A DNA stretch of 64,000 nucleotides from Desulfovibrionales bacterium (GTDB lineage Bacteria; Desulfobacterota; Desulfovibrionia; Desulfovibrionales; Desulfovibrionaceae): the NCBI GenBank assembly GCA_030156255.1, contig JASGMV010000014.1, positions 1-64,000 of the forward strand, in the 5' to 3' direction. A model generated the notes under the pieces. That model did no database searches. It had not been told where the DNA came from and saw nothing but the letters and a program-made list of their open reading frames with translations. How positions within the stretch are numbered: position 1 is the stretch's first letter; each line of letters starts with the position of its first letter. Shown here piece after piece: positions 39,115 through 48,042 of the stretch. The position numbers and the translations under genes are program-made.

Positions 39115-39573
39115 CTAAACCTGTTGTGAACAATCCCGGTTGCGGCGGATCGCTTCGGTCAGGGTGGCCATGGCCGAGGCGACGTCGCTTTGGGCGTCCT
39201 GCATCTGCAACAGGGTCTCCAAGGTGGGTTCGCGTTCGTCTATAGCGCGGCGCACGGCCGCGCAGAATCGGCCCACGCCTTCCGCAATGTCCAGCAAATG
39301 CTTTTCGCGGCTTTTCTCCGTACTGGGACGTATGGTGAGCGGCGTCACGGCGTAGTTCAGGGATCGGGCCAAATGCGCCAACGGAGCGATGTCCCCCGTG
39401 GCGCGCATGATCGCCGCCAGGGACTCCACCCCGATCTTCGCCCGGAGGTCCGCCGGGTTGATCTCACGCATGAACAGGGGATAGGGCTTGCCGACTTCCT
39501 TGGCCACCTCCCGGGCGGAGCGGCGGCATTCTTGAACGCTTTGCTGAATGATCCGGGTCAATTCTCCTTGCAT
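39115..39573 (-). CDS. CII-like helix-turn-helix regulator of unknown target
   Basis: 152 residues. The N-terminal half has a helix-turn-helix-like pattern: IIQQSVQECRRSAREVAKEV then KPYPLFMREINPADLRAKIG and VESLAAIMRATGDIAPLAHL. This arrangement (two helix pairs, then AIMRATGD) resembles the phage regulatory CII family (PF06892), which also occurs as stand-alone genes in Desulfovibrio. The C-terminal part is predicted helical and may dimerise. It lies on the same strand, about 326 bases after the hybrid kinase gene, so it may be regulated separately. Family assignment is from pattern only. Confidence 0.65.
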   Translation of the reverse strand: MQGELTRIIQQSVQECRRSAREVAKEVGKPYPLFMREINPADLRAKIGVESLAAIMRATGDIAPLAHLARSLNYAVTPLTIRPSTEKSREKHLLDIAEGVGRFCAAVRRAIDEREPTLETLLQMQDAQSDVASAMATLTEAIRRNRDCSQQV

Positions 39574-39899
39574 CTAAACTCCCGAGGGCGAAGGTTTCAT
39601 CCTTTGGGGAGAGCGAAAAACATGCCAGCTCATCCTTGTTTTTCGAGTTAATGATTCCAGTTGGTTGACCGCCAGCCCGCCGAAGGCTTGCCTGGCGTTG
39701 GGCCGCCAAACAGCACAAGTGCTGTTTGGCGCGCGACAGCGACGGCTTCGCGAAAAACGCATTCCTGCATTTTCCGGACGCCGCGGCGAGGCGATGTGGG
39801 ATTTCAGGTCGGGCTTGCCCTAACAGGCGGTTGGACGAGTCATTTGCTGAGGCGGTTGAAAACGGACGGTCTGCTAAGGCAGTTCAAGCGTAAGATGCT
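39574..39899. other. Intergenic region between the hybrid kinase and the CII-like gene
   Basis: A 326-base gap without a convincing gene. It holds a 13-bp perfect inverted repeat (39704-39731, CGCCAAACAGCAC with a two-base loop), and from about 39830 a run of loosely similar GGCGGTT/GGACGGTCTGCT units. The hairpin has no T-run on the minus strand, so it would be a weak terminator for the kinase gene. Confidence 0.75.
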
Positions 39900-42800
39900 C
39901 TAAAGGCGCTCCAGCTGGGCGATAAGGACGAAGGCTTGGTCGTAGTCGTAGGCGGCGACGGCTTCTTCGAGGCGCAGCAACTGGTCATACGCTTCCGAGG
40001 GCTGGCGCAGCGTCGTCTTGAGTTTTTGGATGACCAACCCGACCTCCAGGGGGTCGAAATTCGCCAAGTGGGCGGACAACTCTGCAATCAGGGGAAGCGC
40101 TTCCTCCCTGTCCCGGGCGCTGGGATTCTGGTCGCCGGAAGAGGGCTCCTTCGAATCCCGGGCGTTGGCGTCGCTCATGGCCTGTATGCAGGTTTTTGCT
40201 GCGGTGAAGACGTCCTCAAGGCCGGGCAGCAGCTCCAAAACGCCGTCCCAGTCGCCTTGTCTGCTGCGCGACTCTGCGACTTTGGCCGCTTCATAGAGTC
40301 GCTGGGCCGAAAGGTTGCCGGCGGAGCCCTTGAGGGAGTGAATGGCGCGGACGGCTTCCTCGTCGCGCCGCTCTTCCATCAGGCGAGGAAGCTCCACGAA
40401 AAAGTTGGCGTATTGCTGCAGAAAATCGCCAGCAATCTCAAGATATAAGGACATATCGCCGCCCAGGCGAGCCAGGCCGGACTCTATGTCCAGGTCTTGG
40501 GGGACGTGGGCGGATTTCTTTGGCGAGGCTTCGGTTGCGGGCGGGACCGCTTGGAAGTCCGCCGGTTTTTCCCGCACGTCTCCCGGCGATTCGCCCTGTT
40601 CCCGCCGAAAGGCGGAAGGCATGGCGCGAAGCAGGGCCGCAAACAGCTGCGGACGTTCGATGGGCTTGGCCACATAGTCCGTCATGCCGGCTTCGATGCA
40701 TCGCTCCCGGTCTCCGCGCATGGCGTTGGCGGTCATGGCGATAATGGGCAGGTCCGCAAGGCGCGGCTCCGTTCGGATGGCCCGGGTGGCCTCGTAGCCA
40801 TCCATTTCCGGCATCTGAACGTCCATCAGCACGGCGTCGTATTCGGCTTCGCACGCTTTGCGCACGCCTTCGATCCCGTTGCCGGCCACCTCGGTTTCCA
40901 GGCCCATGCTGCGCAGAATCTCCACCGCCACCCGTTGGTTGATCGCGTTGTCCTCGACCACCAGAACCCGCCGGCCGGCCAGAACCGTTTCCTCGGCCTC
41001 CGCGGATTGCCGCTCCCCGCTTCCGGACGAGGCGTAACCCAGCGCCTCCAACAGCGTCGTCGTCAGCACGGAGGGTTTGATCGGCTTGATCAAAAAGCCT
41101 TTGACTCCGGCGGCCTCGGCGCGCCGCATTTCCTCTTCGCGGCCGTAGGCCGTCATGATGACCACGGGAGGCGCCTTCCGGCCGTATTGGTCCTGGATGA
41201 TCGCCGCGGCTTGGATGCCGTCCAGGGCCGGCAGCCTCCAGTCCATGAGCACCAGATCAAAGGAACGCCCCGCGGCGTGCTCTTGTTGGAGCAGGCGCAG
41301 GCCGTCCTCGGCGCTTCCGGCCGTGGCCGCGTCCATGCCCTGCATGGACAGGATGCGCTCCATCACGAGCAGGCTGGGGGCGTTGTCGTCCACGGCCAGG
41401 ACCCTGAGCCCCTGCAGGCGCTCGGCCGCCTGGACAAGATGCGTCGACTCCTGGTCCGCGGCCAGCGGGAAGGGGACGGTGAAGCTGAAGGAGCTTCCTT
41501 CGCCCTCCTTGCTTTCCACGCGTATTTCGCCGCCCATGAGTTGTACGATGTTGCGGCTGATCGTCAATCCGAGGCCCGTGCCGCCGTATTTGCGGGTTGT
41601 GGAGCCGTCCGCCTGGGTGAAGGATTCAAAAAGCTGTTCTTGAACGCTGGCCGGTATGCCGATACCCGTGTCGCGCACCTCGAACCGGAGGCGCGACACC
41701 TCGTCCGACCTGCCGATCTCCTCGACCTTGATTTCAATTTCCCCCTGCTCCGTGAATTTGAAGGCGTTGGCCGTCAGGTTGACCATCACCTGGCGGAGCC
41801 TGAGGGGGTCGGACATTACTTGATTCGGAACGTCGGGATGAACGTTCATGATCAATTCGATTTCACTTTCCGCCACTTTTTCCAAAAAGAGATCGGACAC
41901 TTCCTCCAGCACGCTACGCAGTTCAAAGGGGATGGACTCCAGCTCCAGTTTGCCCGCTTCGATTTTTGAGACGTCGAGAATGTCGTTGATGAGTCCGAGC
42001 AGGGATCTCGCCGACGAGCGGATGATGTGCGCGTACTCGCGTTGGTTGGAGTCGAGGTCGGTGGTTGCGATCATATCCGCCATGCCGATGACGGCGTTCA
42101 TGGGGGTGCGGATTTCGTGGCTCATATTGGCCAGAAATTGGCTCTTGGTCCGGGTGGCTTCTTCGGCTTCGGCCCGCGCCTCTTCAGCCTCGGTGCGCGC
42201 TGCTTCGGCCTCGGCCCGCGCCTGCTCCAGTTCGTAGATGGCGTCGGCCAGCCGGGAGGCGTTCTCCTCCTGGACCTCCTTGGCCTCGTTGAGGTCCTCA
42301 AGGTAGCGCCTCATTTCGCTTGTGCGCTCGTCGACCGCCTCCTCGAGGCGTTGCCGGAATTCGGTGACGTTCACGGCGGCCAACTCGATGAACAACAGCC
42401 GCCCCGAAGGCGCGTGGACCGCGCGGGTTGAAAGAAGCGCCCAGATGGAGGCGTCGCCGTTGCAGGCCAGCTCCGCCTCCACGCGTTCGAGCACCCGGCC
42501 GTTTGTAACGGCTGTCAGCAACTCCCGAGCCCGCGCCTCGTCCACGAGCAGGGCCGCCGGGTCGTCCAGAGCCTCTCTGGCCGCTTCAGGGGAGGCGAAT
42601 CCCAGCAGGCGGGCCATCGCCCGGTTGACGCTTTCGATTTTTCCCTGGGGGGATAGCCGCAGCAGGTTCGCCAGGCTTCCCATGTAGGATTCGCGGTGGA
42701 CTTGGCCCTGCTCCTCGATGCGCTGGCGCAAGAAAAGCAATTCGGCGGCCAGGGCGCGTTCTCGCGCCTCCACGTCCTTCAGGCTCGTCCGGTCTTTCAG

Positions 42801-43082
42801 GCTTTGCGCCTCCAGCAGCAACGCCTGCTCCTGCCGGCGCTGCATGGGAGCCAGCAGCGAGGCGGCGCAGGGGACCAGCAGCAGTCCGGCGCCTGCGGTC
42901 AGACCCAGACCCAGGACGCCGGCGATCCACGGCCACTGCGACGCGCTCAGGCGCAGGGCCGCGACGCAGGTCATGGCCAGCACCGTCCCGAGGCCGGCGA
43001 TCAGGGCCAGCAGGCAAGCAAGAAAAAGCCTTTGGCCCGGAGAAAGGCGCTCCAGGCGTTTTTGAACCGCGTGCAGCGCCAC
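39900..43082 (-). CDS. Hybrid sensor histidine kinase with two receivers and an HPt (BarA/ArcB-like)
   Basis: 1060 residues. Two transmembrane segments (about 18-42 and 51-76) have almost no periplasmic loop, so the sensing part is probably cytoplasmic: a coiled coil, a PAS domain (about 130-240), then an Ala/Glu-rich coiled coil (265-315). The kinase core has [19 protein letters not shown] (His322) and [17 protein letters not shown]. Two receivers follow, [17 protein letters not shown] and [18 protein letters not shown] with [15 protein letters not shown], then an HPt with [17 protein letters not shown], and a charged tail. This multi-step phosphorelay needs a separate response regulator that is not next to it. 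GTG start with AGGA seven bases upstream. Confidence 0.9.
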   Translation of the reverse strand: MALHAVQKRLERLSPGQRLFLACLLALIAGLGTVLAMTCVAALRLSASQWPWIAGVLGLGLTAGAGLLLVPCAASLLAPMQRRQEQALLLEAQSLKDRTSLKDVEARERALAAELLFLRQRIEEQGQVHRESYMGSLANLLRLSPQGKIESVNRAMARLLGFASPEAAREALDDPAALLVDEARARELLTAVTNGRVLERVEAELACNGDASIWALLSTRAVHAPSGRLLFIELAAVNVTEFRQRLEEAVDERTSEMRRYLEDLNEAKEVQEENASRLADAIYELEQARAEAEAARTEAEEARAEAEEATRTKSQFLANMSHEIRTPMNAVIGMADMIATTDLDSNQREYAHIIRSSARSLLGLINDILDVSKIEAGKLELESIPFELRSVLEEVSDLFLEKVAESEIELIMNVHPDVPNQVMSDPLRLRQVMVNLTANAFKFTEQGEIEIKVEEIGRSDEVSRLRFEVRDTGIGIPASVQEQLFESFTQADGSTTRKYGGTGLGLTISRNIVQLMGGEIRVESKEGEGSSFSFTVPFPLAADQESTHLVQAAERLQGLRVLAVDDNAPSLLVMERILSMQGMDAATAGSAEDGLRLLQQEHAAGRSFDLVLMDWRLPALDGIQAAAIIQDQYGRKAPPVVIMTAYGREEEMRRAEAAGVKGFLIKPIKPSVLTTTLLEALGYASSGSGERQSAEAEETVLAGRRVLVVEDNAINQRVAVEILRSMGLETEVAGNGIEGVRKACEAEYDAVLMDVQMPEMDGYEATRAIRTEPRLADLPIIAMTANAMRGDRERCIEAGMTDYVAKPIERPQLFAALLRAMPSAFRREQGESPGDVREKPADFQAVPPATEASPKKSAHVPQDLDIESGLARLGGDMSLYLEIAGDFLQQYANFFVELPRLMEERRDEEAVRAIHSLKGSAGNLSAQRLYEAAKVAESRSRQGDWDGVLELLPGLEDVFTAAKTCIQAMSDANARDSKEPSSGDQNPSARDREEALPLIAELSAHLANFDPLEVGLVIQKLKTTLRQPSEAYDQLLRLEEAVAAYDYDQAFVLIAQLERL

Positions 43083-43285
43083 AGGGTTATCCTTTCGGAA
43101 GTCTGTTTCGGGGGACGCCTTGGCGCCGTCTCGCCCGTGAGGCGCAGGCGAATTCGACCGCCCTGGACGGCCGGCGGTTCAGGGACGCCGCCCCCTGTTT
43201 CGGCATGGCGGCGCCTATGGCGCGCGCGGTTCGCCCGCCCTCGGAAAGGGTTTTTCCGCCGTTCGCCGGCGCGAGCCTGACGGGA

Positions 43286-44128
43286 TCAGCCAAGCCCCAC
43301 GGCCTCCAGGTTGAGTTGGCCGACGAACACGATCTCGGCGGCGCCTTCCAGGACCACGCCGTCTTCGGCGAGTTGAACGCCCAGGATTTCTCCCCCCGAT
43401 GTTTTGAACTCGCCCGACTCGCCGGCCAGGCCCAGAGCGTTGGCGAGGATCAATGATGCGCACGACCCGGTGCCGCAGGCGTAGGTTTCGTCCTCCACGC
43501 CGCGCTCATAGGTCCGAAGCAGGTGGGGTCCCTGCTTCGAAAGCTGCAGGAAGTTGACGTTGGTCCCTGCCGGAGCGAAATGCGAATGATAGCGCACGGC
43601 GGGGCCCAGGGTTTTGATGTCCACGGCCGCCGCGTCCGGAACCACGATGACCGTATGCGGCACGCCGGCCACCGTGAAGTTGGCGGAAATCTTTTCCCCG
43701 TCGATGTCCAGGGGGATGTCCAGCTCCGGCGGGCTCCACGGACCGAGCTTCACCCGGACCCGCTCTCCTTCACCCAGCACTTCCGCCTGCACAGGGCCGG
43801 CGTCCGTGCCCAGGACGTGGCGTTTGGGCGCCATGCCCGTCAAATAAGCCAGCTTGGCCGCGCACCGCGAGGCGTTGCCGCACATCTCGGCCCGGGAGCC
43901 GTCGGCGTTGTAGAACTGCCAGCGGTAATCAACCCCCGGCTGGGAGGAGTTCTCCAGAAAGAAGACTCCATCGGCTCCAACCCCGAAGGCCTTCGCGCAT
44001 ATCCGTTTGGCCCACTTGGGCATGTCTTCCGTGGGGACGCGCAGTTCGCGGTTGTCGATGGCCGCAAAATCGTTGCCGCAGCCTTGCATTTTGTGAAAAT
44101 TGACCGTGCGGCCCAAAGGAACGCTCAT
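43286..44128 (-). CDS. dapF: Diaminopimelate epimerase
   Basis: Converts LL- to meso-diaminopimelate for lysine and peptidoglycan synthesis, cofactor-free. 280 residues. Both catalytic cysteines are visible: one in RAEMCGNASRCAAK and one in DETYACGTGSCASLILANA. The N-terminus NFHKMQGCGNDFAAIDN and the GADGVFFLE segment also fit. GGGAG lies about six bases upstream of the ATG at 44128; a slightly longer frame reaches 44140. It is followed 80 bases later on the same strand by no linked gene, while the EamA gene lies upstream on the same strand. Confidence 0.96.
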   Translation of the reverse strand: MSVPLGRTVNFHKMQGCGNDFAAIDNRELRVPTEDMPKWAKRICAKAFGVGADGVFFLENSSQPGVDYRWQFYNADGSRAEMCGNASRCAAKLAYLTGMAPKRHVLGTDAGPVQAEVLGEGERVRVKLGPWSPPELDIPLDIDGEKISANFTVAGVPHTVIVVPDAAAVDIKTLGPAVRYHSHFAPAGTNVNFLQLSKQGPHLLRTYERGVEDETYACGTGSCASLILANALGLAGESGEFKTSGGEILGVQLAEDGVVLEGAAEIVFVGQLNLEAVGLG

Positions 44129-44208
44129 TGGCTCTCCCAATCCTTATTAAATTAATTGATAGCAAAAAATCTCCACATGACAGTGGCAAAAAAGCGGGTA
44201 GGGGTCAA

Positions 44209-45099
44209 TCATGGCCTGAGCTGGGAGGCGAGCATGCCCGCAAGCATGAGGGCGCAGCCGGCGACGGCCCGGCCGCTCATCATTTCGTCGAGGAAAAGAT
44301 AGCCTCCGAGGGCTGCGAACACGGACTCCATGCTCAAGAGAATGGCGGCGTGGGTCGGCTCCGCCTTGCGCTGGGCCACGACTTGCAGCGTGTAGGCCAC
44401 GCCGACGGAAAGCAGGCCGCCGTACAAAATCGGCAAACCGGCGGCCGCGATCCCCGACCAGGCGACGTCCTCCATGGCTGCGGCCGTAATGAGGCTCAAG
44501 GCGCCGCACCAGGCGAACTGCAGGCAGGAAAGCGTGACGGGCTCCAGCCTGGGCGCCAGGTAGCCGATCAGCAGGACGTGCAGGGCGAAGCACACGGCGC
44601 AGGCCAGCACCAGCGCGTCGCCGTAGTTGATGGAGTCCATGGAGAAGGATTCGTTGATGCTGAGCAGGTACATGCCTACCGTGGCCGCAGAGGCGCCGAG
44701 CCATGCGCCGGCCCCGGGCCGTTGGCCCGCAAAGAGGCCTAGCAGGGGAACGAACACGACGTACAGACCGGTGATGAAACCGGCCTTGCCGGCCGTGGTG
44801 TACACGAGCCCCACCTGTTGCAGCGAGGCTCCGGCGAACAGGACGCATCCGGCCAACAGGCCGCCGACGGCGTACGCCCGGGGCGACGCCTTGGGCCTCA
44901 AGGCTTGCTTCGGGCCCTGCGAGCTTTGCACCCGCAGGACGACGGGGACCAGCGCGGCGGCGCCCAGCAGAAACCTGACGCCGTTGAAGGTGAAAGGCCC
45001 GACGTGCTCCATGCCGACGCGCTGGGCTGCGAATGCGAAGCCCCAAATGGCCGCCGTGAGAAGCAGCAGCAAGTCCGAGGCCAGCGTCTCCCTTTTCAT
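44209..45099 (-). CDS. EamA/DMT-family transporter
   Basis: 296 residues with about ten transmembrane helices in two EamA repeats, beginning with LLLLLTAAIWGFAFAAQRVG and containing ILYGGLLSVGVAYTLQVVAQ and the C-terminal SVFAALGGYLFLDEMMSG. Members export metabolites or amino acids; substrate is unknown. The ATG at 45099 has GGAGG six bases upstream; a longer frame to 45192 is unlikely. It lies divergent from the TPR gene at 45273 with 173 bases between. Confidence 0.88.
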   Translation of the reverse strand: MKRETLASDLLLLLTAAIWGFAFAAQRVGMEHVGPFTFNGVRFLLGAAALVPVVLRVQSSQGPKQALRPKASPRAYAVGGLLAGCVLFAGASLQQVGLVYTTAGKAGFITGLYVVFVPLLGLFAGQRPGAGAWLGASAATVGMYLLSINESFSMDSINYGDALVLACAVCFALHVLLIGYLAPRLEPVTLSCLQFAWCGALSLITAAAMEDVAWSGIAAAGLPILYGGLLSVGVAYTLQVVAQRKAEPTHAAILLSMESVFAALGGYLFLDEMMSGRAVAGCALMLAGMLASQLRP

Positions 45100-45272
45100 G
45101 AACACCTCCGCAAGGCCGAGGTCATGCACCATTTTTTCCTGGCGCGCAACGGCCGCGGGTCCGGCGCTCGGCAGGGGCGGAGCGAGTTGCAAACGCCTGC
45201 GCCTGCGTGTAAAGGAAATAATTATATAGGCGTAACGGTGTATTTTATGGACCCACGCTGGGAGAGTGTTCC

Positions 45273-46160
45273 GTGAGCGGCGACGGCCAAGAGAAAAAGA
45301 TCATCCCCGAAGAGCTGATGCGCCAAAAGATTTCCGGGGCCTTCTCCATCCAACGGGTGGAGAAAGTCGGCACCGGCGCCACCACCCGCAGGACCATCAG
45401 CAAAATGTATTATTTCGCCCAGGAGAACGATAAGGGCGAAGTCGAGGTCCGGGCGCTCAACACCCAGTTCGTCCCCGCCGGCCCGAAAGAGGAAATCGTC
45501 AAAGAAGAATTTTTGGCGAAATACAATCCGGAGCCGGAATTTTACGTCAAGACCGTCTATCCGAAAATCAAAGAACTCGAGGAAACGGTGAGCCGGGCCG
45601 AGGAGCACCGCAGGCAAGGCGCCATGTACAGCGCCGAATTCGAGTACTCTGCGGCCCTGGCCGTGGACGAAGAGAACGTGCGGGCGAACTTCGGTTTGGG
45701 ACTGACGTATCTGTCGCGCGGCGAGACGGCCAAGGCCAACGACATCTTCGAGCGGCTGGTGAAGCTCGACGCCGCCTTTGAAACCGAACACAAGCACCTG
45801 TTCAACGAATTCGGCATCAATCTGCGAAAAAGCGGCATGCACGAGCAGGCCGTGGATTACTACTCCCGCGCCCTGGAAATGACGCAGGACGACGAAAATT
45901 TGCATTACAATATGGCCAGAGCCTATTATGAACGCGGTCTGATTGCGAAATGCGTCGAGCACCTTCAGGCCGCATTGCAGCTGAATAAAGACCATAAGAC
46001 GGCCACCGAGTTCTTGACGTTTATCAAAACCAAAATCCCATCGGATAAATTGCAGCAAGCAGAGAATGGCGGCCAACCCAAAGAAGCCTCGAAACCTGAG
46101 GCCGCAAGCCGAGATAGCGGCGACGGCCAGGGGGCGACGAGCCTTTCTCTCAAGCTGTAG
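45273..46160 (+). CDS. TPR-repeat cytoplasmic protein
   Basis: 295 residues, no signal peptide. The N-terminal about 110 residues are a conserved lead (FSIQRVEKVGTGATTRRTIS and YNPEPEFYVKTVYP) of unknown function. Then come four or five tetratricopeptide repeats (AMYSAEFEYSAALAVDEENV, FGLGLTYLSRGETAKANDIF, GMHEQAVDYYSRALEMTQDD, AYYERGLIAKCVEHLQAALQ) and a low-complexity tail. It probably mediates protein-protein contacts; partner unknown. The GTG at 45273 was chosen because TPR lead residues follow it. Confidence 0.82.
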   Translation: MSGDGQEKKIIPEELMRQKISGAFSIQRVEKVGTGATTRRTISKMYYFAQENDKGEVEVRALNTQFVPAGPKEEIVKEEFLAKYNPEPEFYVKTVYPKIKELEETVSRAEEHRRQGAMYSAEFEYSAALAVDEENVRANFGLGLTYLSRGETAKANDIFERLVKLDAAFETEHKHLFNEFGINLRKSGMHEQAVDYYSRALEMTQDDENLHYNMARAYYERGLIAKCVEHLQAALQLNKDHKTATEFLTFIKTKIPSDKLQQAENGGQPKEASKPEAASRDSGDGQGATSLSLKL

Positions 46161-46300
46161 CGCGTTTTCTCCACGCTCCACTGGGCTGAGAATGTGCATT
46201 CGTTTTGCACAACGCTCACCGTATAGCCCCTTCCATACACAATGCTGTAACAGCCGCCGTGTAGGGTTGCGCCTTCGACAACCTCAGCAGGCTGGTAATC

Positions 46301-47752
46301 ATGATGGAGCTTGATGCGCAAACATTTCTCTTTTTGATCCTCTCGGTCGGCATCGCCTTGGGTTTCGAATTCATCAACGGCTTTCACGATACGGCGAACG
46401 CCGTGGCGACGGTTATTTACACCAAGTCCCTCAAACCAAGACTCGCCGTTGTCCTTTCGGGTTGTTGCAACTTTCTGGGGGTGTACATCGGCGGCATCGC
46501 CGTAGCCTACGCCATCGTGCACCTGCTGCCGGTCGACTTGCTGGTCTCGGTGAACAACTCCAGCGGCATGATCATGATCTACGCATTGCTGCTGGCGGCG
46601 ATGTTGTGGAACTTTGGAACCTGGTATCTGGGGTTGCCCGCCTCGAGTTCGCATACGTTGATCGGCTCCATCATCGGGGTTGGGCTGGTCCACGCCTTGA
46701 TCGAAGGCATGTCCGTCTCCACGGGGGTCAACTGGGCCAAGGCCTTCGAGGTTTTTCTGTCGCTGCTTATTTCTCCGGTCCTGGGGTTCCTCTCGGCGTG
46801 GTTGCTGCTGAAGGCGCTTCAACGGTTCGCTCCGGACCCCACCCTGCACAAGGCCCCCGAAGGCGAGACCCCGCCTCCGTTCTGGATTCGCATGCTTTTG
46901 GTGCTGACCTGCACCGGGGTGAGCTTCGCCCACGGCTCCAACGACGGGCAGAAGGGCGTGGGGCTCATCATGCTCATTCTCATCGGTATTCTGCCGGCCC
47001 ACTACGCTTTGAACCAAGCCAGCGACCAAGCCGAAATCAACACCTGCTGGGCCGCGGCGGCGAACCTTCAGAACTACGTCAACACGCACAGAGAGATCGT
47101 CGACCAGGCCATCGCGAAGGAAGACTTGTCGCTTTTGGAAAACCAGGAGCTGGAGTTCCCCGTCAATTGCGGCGTGCAGCACGCCTTGGATGCGGCGGCG
47201 AACATCGCCCAAAAACTGGGCGGGCTGACTTCCTTCTCCGATTTGAAGGATGAAGACCGGTGGAGCGTGCGGACCGACATTTTGTGCTTGGCGGACGCCG
47301 TGACCAAATTTTTGAAAATCGGCACGCTGCCGACTCAAGACCGCGATTCCCTGACAACTTGGCTGAAACAATTGCGGTCGCCCACGGAGTATGCGCCGGA
47401 CTGGGTGCTCATCGCCGTGGCGACCGCCCTGGGCCTCGGCACCATGATCGGCTGGAAGCGCATCGTCGTGACCATCGGCGAAAAAATAGGCAAGACCCAC
47501 ATGACGTACGCCCAGGGCGCTTCGGCCCAGGCCGTGGCCATGGCCACCATCGGATTGGCCGACGTCATGGGATTGCCCGTAAGTACGACCCACGTGTTGT
47601 CCTCCGGCGTGGCCGGAACCATGGCGGCCGGCAAGAGCGGGCTGCAGATGTCCACCCTGCGGTCCATCGCGCTGGCCTGGGTTCTGACTTTGCCCGCGGC
47701 CATGATTATCGCCGGCGGCTTGTACTACTTGTTTCACGTTTTCTTCTCCTAG
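46301..47752 (+). CDS. pit: PiT-family inorganic phosphate transporter
   Basis: 483 residues, inner membrane, about 10-12 transmembrane helices. The PiT signatures are FINGFHDTANAVATVIYTKS near the N-terminus and a second copy FAHGSNDGQKGVGLIMLIL; a hydrophilic central loop of about 170 residues (residues about 245-385) is typical. It moves phosphate with a proton or sodium ion as metal-phosphate. Start is ATG at 46301 or 46304. No Pho box was identified. It lies alone, with the Nif11-like gene 83 bases downstream. Confidence 0.93.
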   Translation: MMELDAQTFLFLILSVGIALGFEFINGFHDTANAVATVIYTKSLKPRLAVVLSGCCNFLGVYIGGIAVAYAIVHLLPVDLLVSVNNSSGMIMIYALLLAAMLWNFGTWYLGLPASSSHTLIGSIIGVGLVHALIEGMSVSTGVNWAKAFEVFLSLLISPVLGFLSAWLLLKALQRFAPDPTLHKAPEGETPPPFWIRMLLVLTCTGVSFAHGSNDGQKGVGLIMLILIGILPAHYALNQASDQAEINTCWAAAANLQNYVNTHREIVDQAIAKEDLSLLENQELEFPVNCGVQHALDAAANIAQKLGGLTSFSDLKDEDRWSVRTDILCLADAVTKFLKIGTLPTQDRDSLTTWLKQLRSPTEYAPDWVLIAVATALGLGTMIGWKRIVVTIGEKIGKTHMTYAQGASAQAVAMATIGLADVMGLPVSTTHVLSSGVAGTMAAGKSGLQMSTLRSIALAWVLTLPAAMIIAGGLYYLFHVFFS

Positions 47753-47835
47753 CCCCTTGTCCCGGCGCCGCAGAGACGATAGAAAACGTCCATAGCAGAA
47801 GGATCGCCGCGGGGTTGTAAACCAAGGAGTACGCC

Positions 47836-48018
47836 ATGGCGCAGGAAGCGCTGGACCTGTTTATGAAGTTTCTTGAGGAAAATCCAGAGGATATGGCGGC
47901 AGCCAAAGAGCTTCGCGGTCGTGAGATCGTGGGGTACGCACGGGCCAAAGGGTTCAGCTTCACCTGGGACGAACTTCAGGCTCGGCAGGCTCTTATCCAC
48001 ATGATTGAAGGAACTTGA
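47836..48018 (+). CDS. Free-standing Nif11-like small protein (60 residues)
   Basis: A 60-residue protein made of one Nif11-like module: MAQEALDLFMKFLEENPEDM, then EIVGYARAKGFSFTWDELQA. In the RiPP field this domain is a leader peptide, but here nothing follows it: no Gly-Gly cleavage site, no core peptide, no modification enzyme nearby. AAGGAG lies seven bases before the ATG, so it is probably translated. It lies between pit and pyk; only 24 bases separate it from pyk, so co-transcription is possible. Function unknown. Confidence 0.75.
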   Translation: MAQEALDLFMKFLEENPEDMAAAKELRGREIVGYARAKGFSFTWDELQARQALIHMIEGT

Positions 48019-48042
48019 AAGACTTAAGCAAGGAAGGCTAGC

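Noticed and set aside
43083-43285. Small open frames in the gap between the hybrid kinase and dapF
   Set aside because: Arg/Pro-rich high-GC frames with no start signals; treated as non-coding.
47993-48001. Single exact DnaA-box-like sequence TTATCCACA
   Set aside because: Alone, inside a coding region, and far from dnaA; most likely chance.
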